Below, piece by piece: positions 33,875-44,963 of a DNA stretch of 64,000 bases. How positions within the stretch are numbered: position 1 is the first letter of the stretch; every line of letters begins with the position of its first letter. A model generated the notes under the pieces. The model was not told the origin of the DNA, made no database searches, and saw nothing but the letters and a program-made list of their open reading frames with translations. Source of the stretch: Simmondsia chinensis (Eukaryota > Streptophyta > Magnoliopsida > Caryophyllales > Simmondsiaceae); NCBI GenBank assembly GCA_018398585.1, contig JAGTTD010000019.1, positions 4,749,702 through 4,813,701 on the forward strand, given 5' to 3'. The position numbers and the translations under genes were made by a program.

Positions 33875-36800
33875 TCAGAACTCGGAATTCAAATTCTCAA
33901 AACCTGAACAACAAATGCAGCTGCTGAAGAAAGATGGAGATCTGGGCTTGTTCTTTTCTTTACTTGTCTCTTGCTCGTATTTCAGCAGTTGTCGTGATTC
34001 ACCTTCATCCTTGGTAGAGCTCGTTAACAGACCTGTAAAGTACTCGACATATGAGTCTAATAACAAGTCCATACTAGAGTTGTGATATATAAGATCAACG
34101 TATGTACTATCAGATACAAACTCTATTATGAGCAGTTCTATTTCCTGTAGTACTAGATCAGAGTAGTCCTAAAGGAAATCAGACTGTTCTTACTAGAGCT
34201 TATATTTGATAGTAGTACGAGCTCAATGGACAATTCTGCCCAAAAAACCTATTGGTTTTCGATGGAACCTCACATGAGCTTCTACATAGATCTTAGTTGC
34301 ATACTAAATGAAATTTCACTGACCTCTGGAGTTAGCTGGATCAGGCCTTTCTATCGTAATTATCTTCTCCTCAACAGACCCATCATAACATTGTTCTTTC
34401 TCTTTCCCAACAAAGGGGATGATACTAAATTCACCATTACTTGGGGTTGATAAGCTTCTAAGTGGGGGTTTACTCTGATAAAGAAGTGGGGTTTTATCAG
34501 ATTCTTCTCTCTTGACACCATTAATCATAAAATCAAAATTGAAGCTTGGAGATTTCTCATGTGATCCACAGTTGTTCTTCACATTTGTAGCCTTTTGTGC
34601 CTTCCAAATTTGCTCATTTGGCTTGTTTTCTTGCATTTTTGCCTCAAAAATGTCAATTTCATCTGAATTTTCTTCTATTTTCTGCAACTCCATATCTTCA
34701 AAGTTACCACTTTCAAATCTAATCTGTTCTGAACCAACTTGACATTTATTTTCCTTCTCACTGATCTCATCTTTGCTACTTTCCAACTCAAAAGAAGGTT
34801 GAGAAATCGTGGCCTCAGCTATGTTGAGCGTGGTCTCTGACGAGTTACATGGTAGAGTTTTAGGCCAATCATCCTTTGTTTCCTTAACTTTTGATTCAGA
34901 ATCCAACACTTTTGCATTTTCAAACTGAAAAGAAGGTTGAGAAATCGCGGCCTCTTCTGTGCTGGGCGTGGTCTTCGTCGAGTTATAAAGTAAAGTTCTA
35001 GGCCAATCCTCCTTTGTTTCCTTAAGTTCTGATTCCCAATTCGACACTTTTACATTTTCAAACTGAAAAGATGGTTGAGAAATCGCGGCGTCATCTATGT
35101 TGAGCGCGGTCTCTAACGAGTTATAAGTTAGAGTTTTAGGCCAATCATCCTTTGTTTCCTTAACTTCTGATTCACAATTCAACACTTTCACATTTTCATC
35201 AGAAAACGTCATCTTTTCAGCAACTTCAAAAGAGGTTACAGAATCAATTGAATTGCCATGACTGCTTATACTATATTCTGCAACATCATCATTGCTTGTT
35301 ATTTGGTAGTTCTGTTCACAAAGAGGTTCATCAAGTATTTTCTCTTCATGTGGATGCAATTCTTCATCCAATGAAGCACCATTTTCTTCTACTGGCTTTT
35401 CGTCCATGGGGTAATTAGCCGTTGTGTCACACAGTTCAGGCTGATCAAATTTTGATGTTGTGTTATTGGAATCTTCAAGTGTTAACTCTTGCACCCCTTG
35501 GTAATCTACAAAAGTTGAAGAAGTAGGATGATAATTATCAATAGAGCAATGCAATGGAACTCATAAATTTGAATAATGGTTGGGTTTGGCGCAATGATTA
35601 GGTTACCCACGCCCAAAGCTTGGCTTGGGTTACTGGTCATGAACACTAGGGGCTAAAAGTGCCACCGGGGTTCAAATTCCATTAGTGACAATTGCCACCC
35701 ATCCCTCCTTATCAATGTTAAAAAAAGGGTTGACAGTCATTGAATGTTGTTCCTATTATCCAATGACTTTCTGCTACATGTATTAGGTACTCGAATTAAT
35801 GCTCAAGTTGTATACATGAAGCATTTTTCTTATCAAATACACTATCAGTGAGAGTAAAAAAGTACTCAAATCTGAATCCAAAGAGATAAACAGAGAAAGA
35901 AAGAGAATATCTCTTTCTGACAAACATCATATTTAACTTTCGAAAGACAAATGAAACATATATTTGGCCTTAGATTAAAGAAATATTGTAAATTGATTTT
36001 TTTTTTAAAAATTCATATTTATATCAATCTAGTTTCTAAAATAATGGTAAAATTTCACATACGATGATTTCAAAAACATATAACGAAAATCATCACCTGT
36101 TACACCGGCTGCAGCTTCATGAACCTGTTGGTTCTCGTTCAAAATGCACACTGTGGTATTATCATGAACTTCAATGCCGTTAGTCATAGAAACTTGTTTG
36201 TCTCCATCCCCTTGATTACTTGCTTTTGAAGAATCTTCTAGAGATTGAGTAAGGTTGTCTAATTCGACTTGATTTTCAGTAACATCACTTGAAGGATCTG
36301 TTTCTGTTAAAAGATTAATTATCCAAAAAGTTTAAATTATTAGAAGGCAACATAGAAATAGTTTTTTCTTAAATCTAACATATCCTAAATCTTTCCTGTC
36401 CTTTCCTAAGCCCAAGCCTACGATAAGCCAAGCTCGAGCTTGAAGTTCCTGAGCTCATTGAGCTTTGGGATCGAGCCTAGGCAAGCTAAATATAATAGAT
36501 TGAGCCTTGAGCCCAATAAGCTCAGCATGACTCGGTTCAAATACACCTCTAATTCTGAATCACTTTTGAGGTCTATAAGCATGAAATTTCACCTGCGGCA
36601 GAAGTTGACTCTTTATGAATTATTTGTTGATCATCCTCATCCAAATTGGTCCGCACTGTACTATCAATAACAGCATTGGTATGACTGAACATTGAAGCTT
36701 CTGATTCATCCCTACTGTCTCCACTTTTTTCCTCTTTTGCTTCTGATGCATTTGCTTGGGATTCTTGGGACTTCTGCACTTCATCTTTTTCTTGTCCTAA

Positions 36801-37918
36801 AAAAGATAAAATGGCCCTCACATTAGAGTATAAAACCAATTATAAATGTTTATCCATTTGCTTAAGTTTCTGAGATAGTTAGTTTCGTAAATGGTATTAG
36901 AGTTTTGTTGACTGAGAGGTCACAAATTTGAATCTCAACAATTCCATTCTGAATTTTAATATATTTAATTTCAAACACAAGGTGTGAAGTATCCACGCTT
37001 CAAACCAAATGAGCATTTACCTGAAAGGACATGTTAGAGTACCAAACTATTTATGGACTTTTATCCATCAACTTGAGCATTTAGGATACTTGATTCCTTA
37101 ACAAATCATAACCGAAATCTCGATTTATGAAATATGCTCAAGAAAATGCTGATTAGTTCAAAAACATAACGACTTTAGGCTGACTCTTGGTATATAAATT
37201 GGGTATATTTTTTTATCGTTTTTCCTTCAAAATTTGGTATATAAACTAATTACCTCTTGTGTCTGGTTCTTGAGATGCCAAGTCATTTGTCTCAACTGAA
37301 GGAATCACTTGATGTTCTCCATCCTTATTTTGTGGGACTAGAACTTCTTCCTTTGCAATCTCATCATCTTCTGTAATTTAGAACTAATGCATTACATTTT
37401 TCTTAACATCCGTAAAGCTTGGGGAACAGGGGATGCTGGATTCGAACCCGAATTCCGGGGTTAGCCAACTACTACCCCAACCATTAGGACAAACCAGAAC
37501 CGGCAACTAATGCATTACATATATCAAAATGGCACAACCTAGCAAATAAAACTCTCACCAAACTCGAATTTGAGACGGTCATATATAGTAGTCTTATCCA
37601 ACTTTATGTGAATGGCGTTTCTAAAGTTCTGAAATAATACTAGTTGACGGTCGAGCTTGTGTTCAGTGTATCAAAAGATCTTTTTAAATATTTTTCACGG
37701 TTTAGATAGGAAGATAAGAGTTGTTTTATAACTAGATAGAAAAAGATCCGAAACTTGATCTTTTTCATAACTTATTCAGAAAGATGTTTTAAAAAGACTT
37801 TGCTAACCTTAAATCTACATCATCACGGCCCACTTTCACTTCTAACACGAGGGTGAAAAGGAAGAAAAAGCATACCTTGGAGGGGAGTGGCGTTTTGGTT
37901 ACCCATATTGTTGTGCAT
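33875..37918 (-). CDS. Acidic repeat-containing protein, unrecognised, six exons
   Basis: Six exons on the minus strand (37876..37918, 37254..37370, 36593..36796, 36097..36303, 34324..35505, 33875..34032) give 636 residues. Every junction follows AG|GT rules, and all five introns split a codon after its first base (phase 1), which makes the chain convincing. The protein is mostly low-complexity and rich in Glu, Asp, Ser, Lys and Asn, probably disordered. Residues 294-431 are three tandem 46-residue repeats (core KETKDDWPKTL). Near the C-terminus there is a more ordered stretch (KTPLLYQSKPPLRSLS, then IITIERPDPA) and a basic, Cys-rich end, FFSSCICCSGF, which could be a lipidation or membrane contact site. 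I do not recognise the family and assign no function. The start is uncertain: CTTTTAG just before the ATG could be an acceptor, so another 5' exon is possible. Confidence 0.82.
34200..34310 (+). repeat. Miniature-LTR fragment in intron 5 of the acidic-protein gene
   Basis: The words acctattggttttcgatgga and cctcacatgagcttctacat resemble the core of TRIM-type LTRs elsewhere in the window (caattggttttaggatrgaac). It lacks clear ends. Confidence 0.5.
34784..35197 (-). repeat. Three tandem 138-bp coding repeats
   Basis: Within the large exon of the acidic-protein gene, three units of exactly 46 codons follow each other. Each has the pattern ENVKVLN, ESEVKETKDDWPKTL, YNS, then EAAISQPSFQF. The third unit is the most divergent at its end (SFEL). 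The period is a multiple of three, so copy-number change would not break the frame. Confidence 0.93.
35577..35760 (+). mobile_element. tRNA-derived SINE in intron 4 of the acidic-protein gene
   Basis: It starts gtttggcgcaatgattagg, a Pol III A-box-like sequence, with ggggttcaaattcc, a B-box-like sequence, about 75 bp later, followed by an unrelated body. The distance and order fit a tRNA-headed SINE. It is antisense to the gene. Confidence 0.65.
36415..36552. repeat. GAGCC-rich hAT-like fragment in intron 3 of the acidic-protein gene
   Basis: The words aagccaagctcgagcttgaa, attgagctttgggatcgagcc and aatacacctct match the right part of the GAGCC-rich family. It is truncated at the left. Confidence 0.55.
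36820..37101 (+). mobile_element. TRIM-B copy in intron 2 of the acidic-protein gene
   Basis: Degraded LTRs start near 36820 (cattagagtataaaacc) and at 37032 (tgttagagtaccaaact). Between them lie tggtattagagtt (primer site) and gaggtcacaaatttgaatctc, as in 33338..33629. It is antisense to the gene. Confidence 0.75.
37415..37510 (-). mobile_element. tRNA-derived SINE in intron 1 of the acidic-protein gene
   Basis: On the minus strand GGTTTGTCCTAATGGTTGGGG (A box region) is followed about 45 bp later by CGGGTTCGAATCC (a perfect B box). The flanks do not pair into an acceptor stem, so it is a SINE head rather than a tRNA gene. It is in sense with the gene. Confidence 0.7.
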
Positions 37919-38274
37919 ATCTAAAAGAGTGACAAGCAGTTAACCCACAAAGGGGGAGTGCCTGAGGTTCATATATAAGAGCACTGCCAGGGTGTCCATA
38001 CTTGATTCCTGTTGGCTATCATGCATTGTTGCTTAAAGTTATAGCTTTATGTATATACGTGTCGACCTAACTATAATGTATACATTTTATCATTTTCATT
38101 TTACTTTGATTAAGGGATGTGACTCTCATCATTAGCCAATGAAATAGTTTATTTAGTGCCGGAAAATTGGGACTTAAAAGAGTCCAATACGACTTGAATT
38201 CATTGCAAATTGTTTTTTCATAAGGTAAAGAGGTAGTGATGAATCGGTTGTGATTGAGCAGATTGTATTGATGG

Positions 38275-38545
38275 ATTAGGGGCTTGGTTGACCTACTTTC
38301 TGTCTTTTGGTTCATTCTTTCCTGTTCCTGGCTCATTCTGAGTCCGTTCTCCAGTGGTGGTTAGTCATATAACGCATGTTGATTTTGCCTTTTTTTTTTT
38401 TAATCATGTTTTGTTGTGCTGGGATGTTGTATTGTTTTTGTCTCTCTTGATCCCTGTTTCCATACGGGTTGACTCAGATCTCGTTTGTACGAGATATATG
38501 TTTTGTATTGCAACTTTGTCGCCAATAATCGAGAAAAAGGAGGTA
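38275..38545 (+). mobile_element. LINE-like 3' end, copy 1
   Basis: The stretch from tggttcattctttcctg through gttgactcagatctcg to actttgtcgccaataatcgagaaaaa is repeated 1 kb downstream (39270..39497). The ending, ...aat-wat-cgagaaaa, looks like the A-rich 3' end of a LINE 3' UTR. It has no coding part. Confidence 0.5.
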
Positions 38546-39071
38546 TAACATGTCCTGAGAAAATATGAAACAACTTAAGTATTCTGTCATTCTTTTTCAA
38601 CTAAATACACCAAAAAATGGTCACCTTAGCTCTATTAAATAACATTGCAGTGTCCATATTCTTCCCCAACCCTTCGAATTTAATCAAAAGAGCGCTTTCC
38701 GACTAACATAAGATATGACACAACTTGAATTTAAATTAAGATTTTGTGTAAATTGAACTAATTAATGCCACTGATGTGTTGCCGACATGACAGTAATTTT
38801 GCGAAATTCTTGCTAAGTATTATAATCAAAGGAAAATCATTCTTTGGCACATGGAATGTTGAGTTGAGTTGAGATATTTATTGTTAGTACATAATAAAAA
38901 TAAAATGATTTAATGTTTTCAGAAACGTAACATGATTAAGAAAGTTTTAATTTATATCTTAATACTATATTTTGCTTGTTGCTCGCCTATTTTATTGATG
39001 CTCTGTTGTTGCTTTGTACAGTGCTACTTCTTGCTTTATTGATTCATTTGTTTCACTTGCTTTCATGCTTT

Positions 39072-39196
39072 TAGGGTTGAGGGCCCTTGGAAACAGCCTC
39101 CCTTTAGGTTAGCATTCTAAAGGGGTAAGGCTGCGTACATCCCCCCGGGACCCTGCCCTAGCGGGAGCCCTTGCGTCACTGGGTTTGTTGTTGTTG
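39072..39196 (+). mobile_element. Au-type SINE, well conserved
   Basis: From agggttgagggcccttgg through GGAAACAGCCTCCC, GGTAAGGCTGCGTACATCC and GCGGGAGCCC to CACTGGGTTTGTTGTTGTTG, this is a near-consensus Au body with the diagnostic tail. No head is attached. Confidence 0.9.
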
Positions 39197-39269
39197 ATTA
39201 ATACTATATTCAATGGGTCAAATACTATCCACTTTAACTCAATGAGTAACATAATTTGATTCAGTTTTG

Positions 39270-39497
39270 AAACATTCGCTCTTTCCTCTATTCCTGGTTC
39301 ATCCTTTCCAGCCATAGTTGTAGTCATATAGTACCCGTTGGTTTTTGCCTGTGACTATCATGTAATCCTTTTTTATAGTCTTTTGTATTGTTTTTGTTTC
39401 TGTTTTGATCCTCGCTTTGATACAGGTTGACTCAGGTCTCGCTTATGGTGTGTCTATTTTGTATTATGACTTTGTCGTTAATTATCAGAAAAAATGA
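39270..39497 (+). mobile_element. LINE-like 3' end, copy 2
   Basis: It parallels 38275..38545 (tagtcatata, tgtattgtttttgtytc, gttgactcaggtctcg, gactttgtcgttaattatcagaaaaaa). Its end, attatcagaaaaaa, is a typical plant L1-type 3' terminus. Confidence 0.5.
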
Positions 39498-39747
39498 CCA
39501 ACTTATCTTATAATTGTTTATGTAGAAGTGCTTTTGGGGTGGGTCTCTTTCTTGTTGGCAAAGCTTATTCTCTAGAACTTTTGGGTGGCTCTTAATAATT
39601 TCATACCTATATAACTTAAGGTCTTAGGTCATCATTGTTCTTCATTTCTTTGGAAATCTAAACCTTCGAATAAAGTAGACCAATGGAGACTTTCTTAACC
39701 TTTCTATAATTTTTTGAGTATCTTAAATTTTCATAATGTTTATTTAT

Positions 39748-39978
39748 AAAAGTAAAAGCAACATTTTCAGTACTCCAAGGGTTCCCGTCTAAGTAGAGTC
39801 TGGGTCCCCTTCTGGATGCTACCCTGAAGAGAGGCTGTTTCTGAGAACCCCCAACCTGAGGGATGCAACGCTAGGACTTCTCAGGAGATCACCCATCTTG
39901 GTACTACTCTCCCCTAAGCACGCTTAATTTCGGAGTTATAATGGGATCTGGTGCTTGCGTGTTGGTACCCTTTTAGGT
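39748..39978 (-). mobile_element. 5S-rRNA/Au composite SINE, copy a
   Basis: Read on the minus strand, 39970 to 39860 is a near full-length 5S rRNA look-alike: GGGTACCAACACGCAAGCACC, then CCGAAATTAAGCGTGCTTAG (A box), AGTAGTACCAAGATGGGTGA (C box) and CCTAGCGTTGCATCCC. It is followed without a gap by the Au body (TCAGGTTGGGGG, then GAAACAGCCTCTC). The flanks 39732..39747 and 39979..39994 are a 16-bp target-site duplication with one mismatch (cataatgtytatttat). The duplication encloses head and body, so the fusion retroposed as one RNA. The 3' tail is ATGTTGCTTTTACTTTT. Confidence 0.92.
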
Positions 39979-39994
39979 CATAATGTCTATTTAT

Positions 39995-41472
39995 TTTATT
40001 TTATATAATTGAAGTTAATGATTTGCGTAAGTTATGAAAGAATTTAAGCAATTTAGAAAGGTTAGAGCTTGAATTTGATTGCTCGCCATACGTTTTTATT
40101 AGCTTTTATAGAGAATACAAGAATTGACTTTTAGTAGTGTTAGGTGAAATAACCGAGTCTGATTTAGATATCAAAACGAAATATGAAAAACAAATAAGGA
40201 GACAAGTGAGAAAGGAGAGATAAAGACACTAGTATTTTCGTGGAAAACCCTCAAAACGAGGGGAAAAAATCATAGGTGGAGGTAAAGGACTTCACTAGAT
40301 TGAAAATAGAGTATTCCAAAATTTTCTTCACTCTTTGTCACTCTTCTCTTTACGTTTTTGTCACAACCCTAAAAGATGAATAAATAAACTAGGTCGTTTT
40401 GCTCCACCATAGATTTCTACTGCTAATATGGACAAAAAAAATTGAGACACGCCACAACAAATAGTTTACAACAAACTTAGATAAGATAAAGATAATCAAA
40501 ATTGTATCTCAACTAATACCAACTGACGTAAGAACGTATAAGAGGAAATTAATAGGTTGTTGATTATGATGAGGTTAAAAACCCCACTATGGTAATTGAT
40601 AGGTTGTTAATTGTGGCGAGGTTAAAGACTCCACTACACTACATTGTAGCCAAAATCACCACATTGATATACTAGGCCAAGGATATAAATATGCATCCAA
40701 TTTCACCACCTTAGTTAGCTAGGCCAAGGATACAAATAGTAATCGGTTTCATATCCTGATTGGCAAAGTTAAGGATATAGAATAACTATCAATTGCAGGG
40801 AAAAATAGAAAGAGGAACCCTCTGTTTTATTCATAATTTAAAACTCAAAAAAACTCTCTAAATTACATGGCTCGACCTAGGACTATTTATAATTAAAGAT
40901 TCTATCAAATAAATACTAAAACGATAAACGTAATGATAATTAAACCCTATTTGATAAACATTAAGATAAACTAAGTAATTAAATTATAATCGGTCTTTAT
41001 GATAAATGTGTAGTTCGTCCTCGACGTGTAAGGAATAGAGAGGAGAGTGCCTTGGTAAGTATATTAGTACTTCGATCTTGAGAAGAAATATAAATTATAA
41101 AGAACATGAAAGTCACTATGTTCAGCTTTCTCCCGAACAAAATGATAATCTACTTAGATGTGCTTTAATAATTGATGAAAAATTGAATCTTTGTCATAAA
41201 TTTGGCTCTAAGATTGTCACAAAGTAGAACTGGACACTATGATAAAGGAATACAGGGCTCTCGAAGTAACTATCGAACCCATATAAGTTTATCAATAGCA
41301 AACACAAGAGCTTTAACGAGCTTGCAACAAACTCTTCACAAACTTCAACGAGTTGAGCACTCCACTAGTAGACTCAACTTGTTGAATTTATCAAGTCGAG
41401 ATTATCTTTTTGTTAGTCAAATTTGGTTGAGCGCCATTTTATTAGATACATCACTCGTTATCGATGGGGAAT
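39995..41472. other. Spacer with LTR-like and direct-repeat sequence
   Basis: About 40540-40740 has two kinds of imperfect direct repeats (ggttgttratt, then gaggttaaaracyccacta, and taggccaaggatayaaat). About 40160-40320 resembles a retrotransposon LTR/UTR (gtggaaaaccctcaaaacgagggg). No gene is seen. Confidence 0.4.
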
Positions 41473-41720
41473 AAAACAAAGCAACATACTCAGTATCCGA
41501 AAGGCTCCCGCCTGAGCAAGATCTGAGGGGAGGCGGATGTACACAGCCTTTCCCCTTCAGGGTATTATTCTTGAAGAGAGGCTGTTTCCGAGTGCCCCAA
41601 CTTAAGGGTGAGGACTTCCCATGAGGTCACGCATCTTGGTACTGCTCTCGTCCAAGCACGCTTAACTTCGAAATTCTAATGGGATCTGATGAAGATCCGA
41701 TGAAGGTGCGTTGGTACCCT
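41473..41720 (-). mobile_element. 5S-rRNA/Au composite SINE, copy b
   Basis: On the minus strand a 5S-like head (41720 to 41606) starts AGGGTACCAACGCACC and keeps CGAAGTTAAGCGTGCTTGGA and AGCAGTACCAAGATGCGTGA. It carries a local duplication of a tcatcRgatc word and is joined to an Au body. The exact 12-bp duplication tcgatggggaat lies at 41461..41472 and 41721..41732. The tail is GTATGTTGCTTTGTTTT. Confidence 0.9.
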
Positions 41721-41732
41721 TCGATGGGGAAT

Positions 41733-44700
41733 GACACTATGAATGATAAGAGTATAAGGAATGAGAAATGTATCGATGAAAAATATGTCAAAAACTAAAA
41801 CAAAACTAACCCACAGAAAATATTACATAGACTAAAAGGATGTGATGGGATGTAATGAACTTTTCAACCCCTTTTTTTTTTTTTTTTTTTTTTGTGGGTA
41901 GGTTTTAGTTGCAGAAATGATTAATGAGGGTACCCCAGAACGGCTACCTTTAGCATTTCTGCCATCATGGGTGCCCATCAAACCAGCTAAATTAGTGGGC
42001 ATCTTAAAATCATTAGCTTTAATAGTTTATAATTTGGATGATATATTGAGTCTGTTGAGGTCTAGACACTTAAATCTGATTCTAATCGACCACTTAATAA
42101 GTTCCCCTCAATGAACCCTTTTGTCCCGGACTGGACAAACCCTCCTGTGACAGCACCACTCTTGTGCCAGTGCCTGCTCTTCCCGCAGATCCGGTCCAGC
42201 TAGGTTCAGATTTTGTTTCGTTGATGTGAACTACCTGATCCACCAACAGTTGACACTCCCAGACAATGTAATTCCTCAAAAGGCCTCTGGGCGACCCGTC
42301 GTCTCTCCTCCTCATTTCTAAATTCTCTTTCCCCTTTCCTGTGTTGTGGGCTCAGTACCCTTCATGTCTGCTCCTGCCTGGTACCTTGGCCGCACCGCGG
42401 GAGGGGGGAGTTTTTCCCCTCCTATCCTCCACCCTCTCTAAGGTCGTCGTTTCGTCTCCTGTGTGGTGTTTCTAGGTGTGTATCTGCTTTGGCTCCATCC
42501 GCTACTCTGCTTGTCTGGTCTCCTCCCGTGTTTGTGTTTTCTTTCCCCGAAGTTGCTGTTTTTGGGGTACCTGTTGTTTTCACTGTCTGTTCTGGTCTTT
42601 TTTTGTACCCACTACCGTTTACGGTGTGGCTAAGGGCTCGCTTAGTCGAGTTACCTGTATGTTCTTCGGCTATGCCGATAATTATCGGAAAAAAATCGAC
42701 CACTCAAGCTAATATTAATGATAGATTATAATCACAAGGCACATCAATAACGCCAAATATCAATGAGAATATAAATATGCGGAAATTAAATCAACACCAG
42801 ATATAACGTGAAAAACCTTGCAAAGTAGAGGGAAAAACCACGGGACAAACCGACGGCAAAAACCACTATGAAAATAGCAATTATAATGTTTATAGTTTCA
42901 AGATGTTTGCCCTAACTTGAAATCTATAAGTAAATTGAGTGATATAAGGATTACCTCTCTAAGCCCGAGAACAATTGATTCACTCGATCAATCCACTCCC
43001 AATCAAGGCTTAGAACCCACGTTTTCTTTTTCCCCTTTTTTTCTTTTTAAATAACATGTGGGTTGCATCATAGTACGTATTATGTACCCCACAGATTCTT
43101 TAGATATATTGTATATTCAAAAAGCAGGTATGGACCGGAGGAAGGAAAAAAAAAAGGACACTAGTTCACTAGAGTTCGACATGAAATGTTAACTGCTCGT
43201 TGTTGGAGGGAATTCTAGGTAAATATAGAGAGTATGAACCTTCGAGGTGGCGAGCATGCAAGCAAAACACTTGAGAAAGGAAGTTACTATCGAGTCTATA
43301 AATAGGGAAGCTAAGGATTTGGGAAGGGATCCACAACCACATTAGATATTTTACATTTTTGTTCTTAAGTATGCTTGTAAATTCCTTTTCTTTTATTTTC
43401 GTTTGCACGTTTTACGATGTTCCTTTGAAATATGAGTAATTTAATTGTTGGTTATGGTGTTGGAGAAGACATATCTGATATATTTGATGCTGTATATAAT
43501 TTTTAACATTCGCTCCATGGTGCAGTTAAGTTGTGACATTAATTCAAGATTTTGACTACCAATTCACGAGCTTGATTGAGTTGATCTTTAATTGACGACT
43601 GAAGTTAATGCACTCTATGTTATGAATGGAGTTGGTGGAATAATGAATGAAGAGTTTCATAAAGAGGCTGATAGGGGATTAGTTGATATGAACTCAACCT
43701 TTGCCTTTACTGTGTCCACTAAGGATGCAGCCAAAGTGACTATATTGAGGGTTAAGCTCGTTATCTGGAGGCAATCTGAGGTTAAAAACGATTTAATTCA
43801 GTTGGTAATGGACAAAGTGATTAAGTGAAATCAACCTTCCTCTCACTAGAAACGAACCATTAATTAGGCACCCTTACACTACCCATCATGGGATGGGATT
43901 ACTAATAGCGTGCAGTTCAGATCCATTGAGAATCTTAATAGCTAAGATAGCTAATTTAATAAGAAGCCTAGTCCTAAAGGAGTCGGAGTCGTAGTTAGGA
44001 TAAGGATAACCACTACTTATATCACCCGTACTAAGTGAACGCCTCTCAATTTGTAGGGTCAGGGGTTAACACAAAAGAATGAGTTAGCATGGGAGCAAAT
44101 TCTAGTTAACGAGTGATGCAACCCAAACGATACTAGGAACTCAAACATATCCTACAGATCCTTTGAGGATGGAAAATTTGAGTTCAATCAAAGCTCTTTT
44201 AGGAGCTTAAGGGGAACTATTGGACCATTCGAGTATTGAATACTGAATGTAATGTAATACAATATGGGGCAAGTACCACTTATGAACCAAACAGTTTTAA
44301 ATGCTTAAAGTTATCCTACTATCCTATAGAGGAGCCACAATATAATGTTAGTAATTGTGATACAGATACACCCCTAAGACCAGCTAGCCGACATAACTGA
44401 GCACATGTATGGTCCGAGGATACTAAGGATTAATAGTTTATTCAAAGTAAATCTTGTCGGACTATATTGAAAAAAAGGTCATAATTGAAGAAGCATAACT
44501 GACGTAAATTATGAAAAAATGATTTAGTCACTATTGTATCTTATCTAATTATAAACCTAGAAATTGATAGATTTTTTTTTTTTTCCTTTTAAAAAAAAAA
44601 AATAGGAGTTGCCACTATGAGCTTGCAATGAGAAATTGAAGAGAAAAAAACTCATAATTTATATAATAGAGCTTGATTATCTTGTGGACATAAAAAGTAC

Positions 44701-44944
44701 ATATGATATAAATATAATAATATTTACGCATTATTATCTATACACAATAATTACAGTATAACCTCGATTAAATAATATTTTTTTGCCGGTCCCAAGTAGA
44801 TAATATCTCAATTAATTAATAAATTTTTATGGTTCCAATAGTATTAATTTATAGAGATTTAACTGTATATTAAATATGAATAACACATATATTATACACA
44901 TGATTACAAAGAAACATAATACTTTAATAATTAAATAAGCTTGT
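41733..44944. other. Spacer with LINE-like and LTR-like relics, no gene supported
   Basis: A poly-T tract lies at about 41870-41893. The GC-richer block at 42100-42705 ends gccgataattatcggaaaaaaa and resembles a LINE 3' region; open frames on both strands there show no domain. About 42760-42900 resembles LTR sequence. The ORF at 43592..43828 and the minus-strand one at 43169..43408 have no recognisable motif. Confidence 0.4.
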
Positions 44945-44963
44945 ATTCAAATATAACATGATA

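Noticed and set aside
37415..37510. Functional tRNA gene
   Set aside because: A- and B-box sequences are present, but the flanks do not pair into an acceptor stem and the T arm is not followed by a proper 3' end; it fits a SINE head.
39860..39970. Stand-alone 5S rRNA gene
   Set aside because: The 5S-like stretch carries several changes in the A and C boxes, is fused directly to an Au body and is enclosed with it in one target-site duplication. No T-run terminator or tandem 5S spacer follows.
42422..42731. Overlapping ORFs on both strands in a GC-richer block
   Set aside because: No domains are seen, and the block ends like a LINE 3' UTR (attatcggaaaaaaa).
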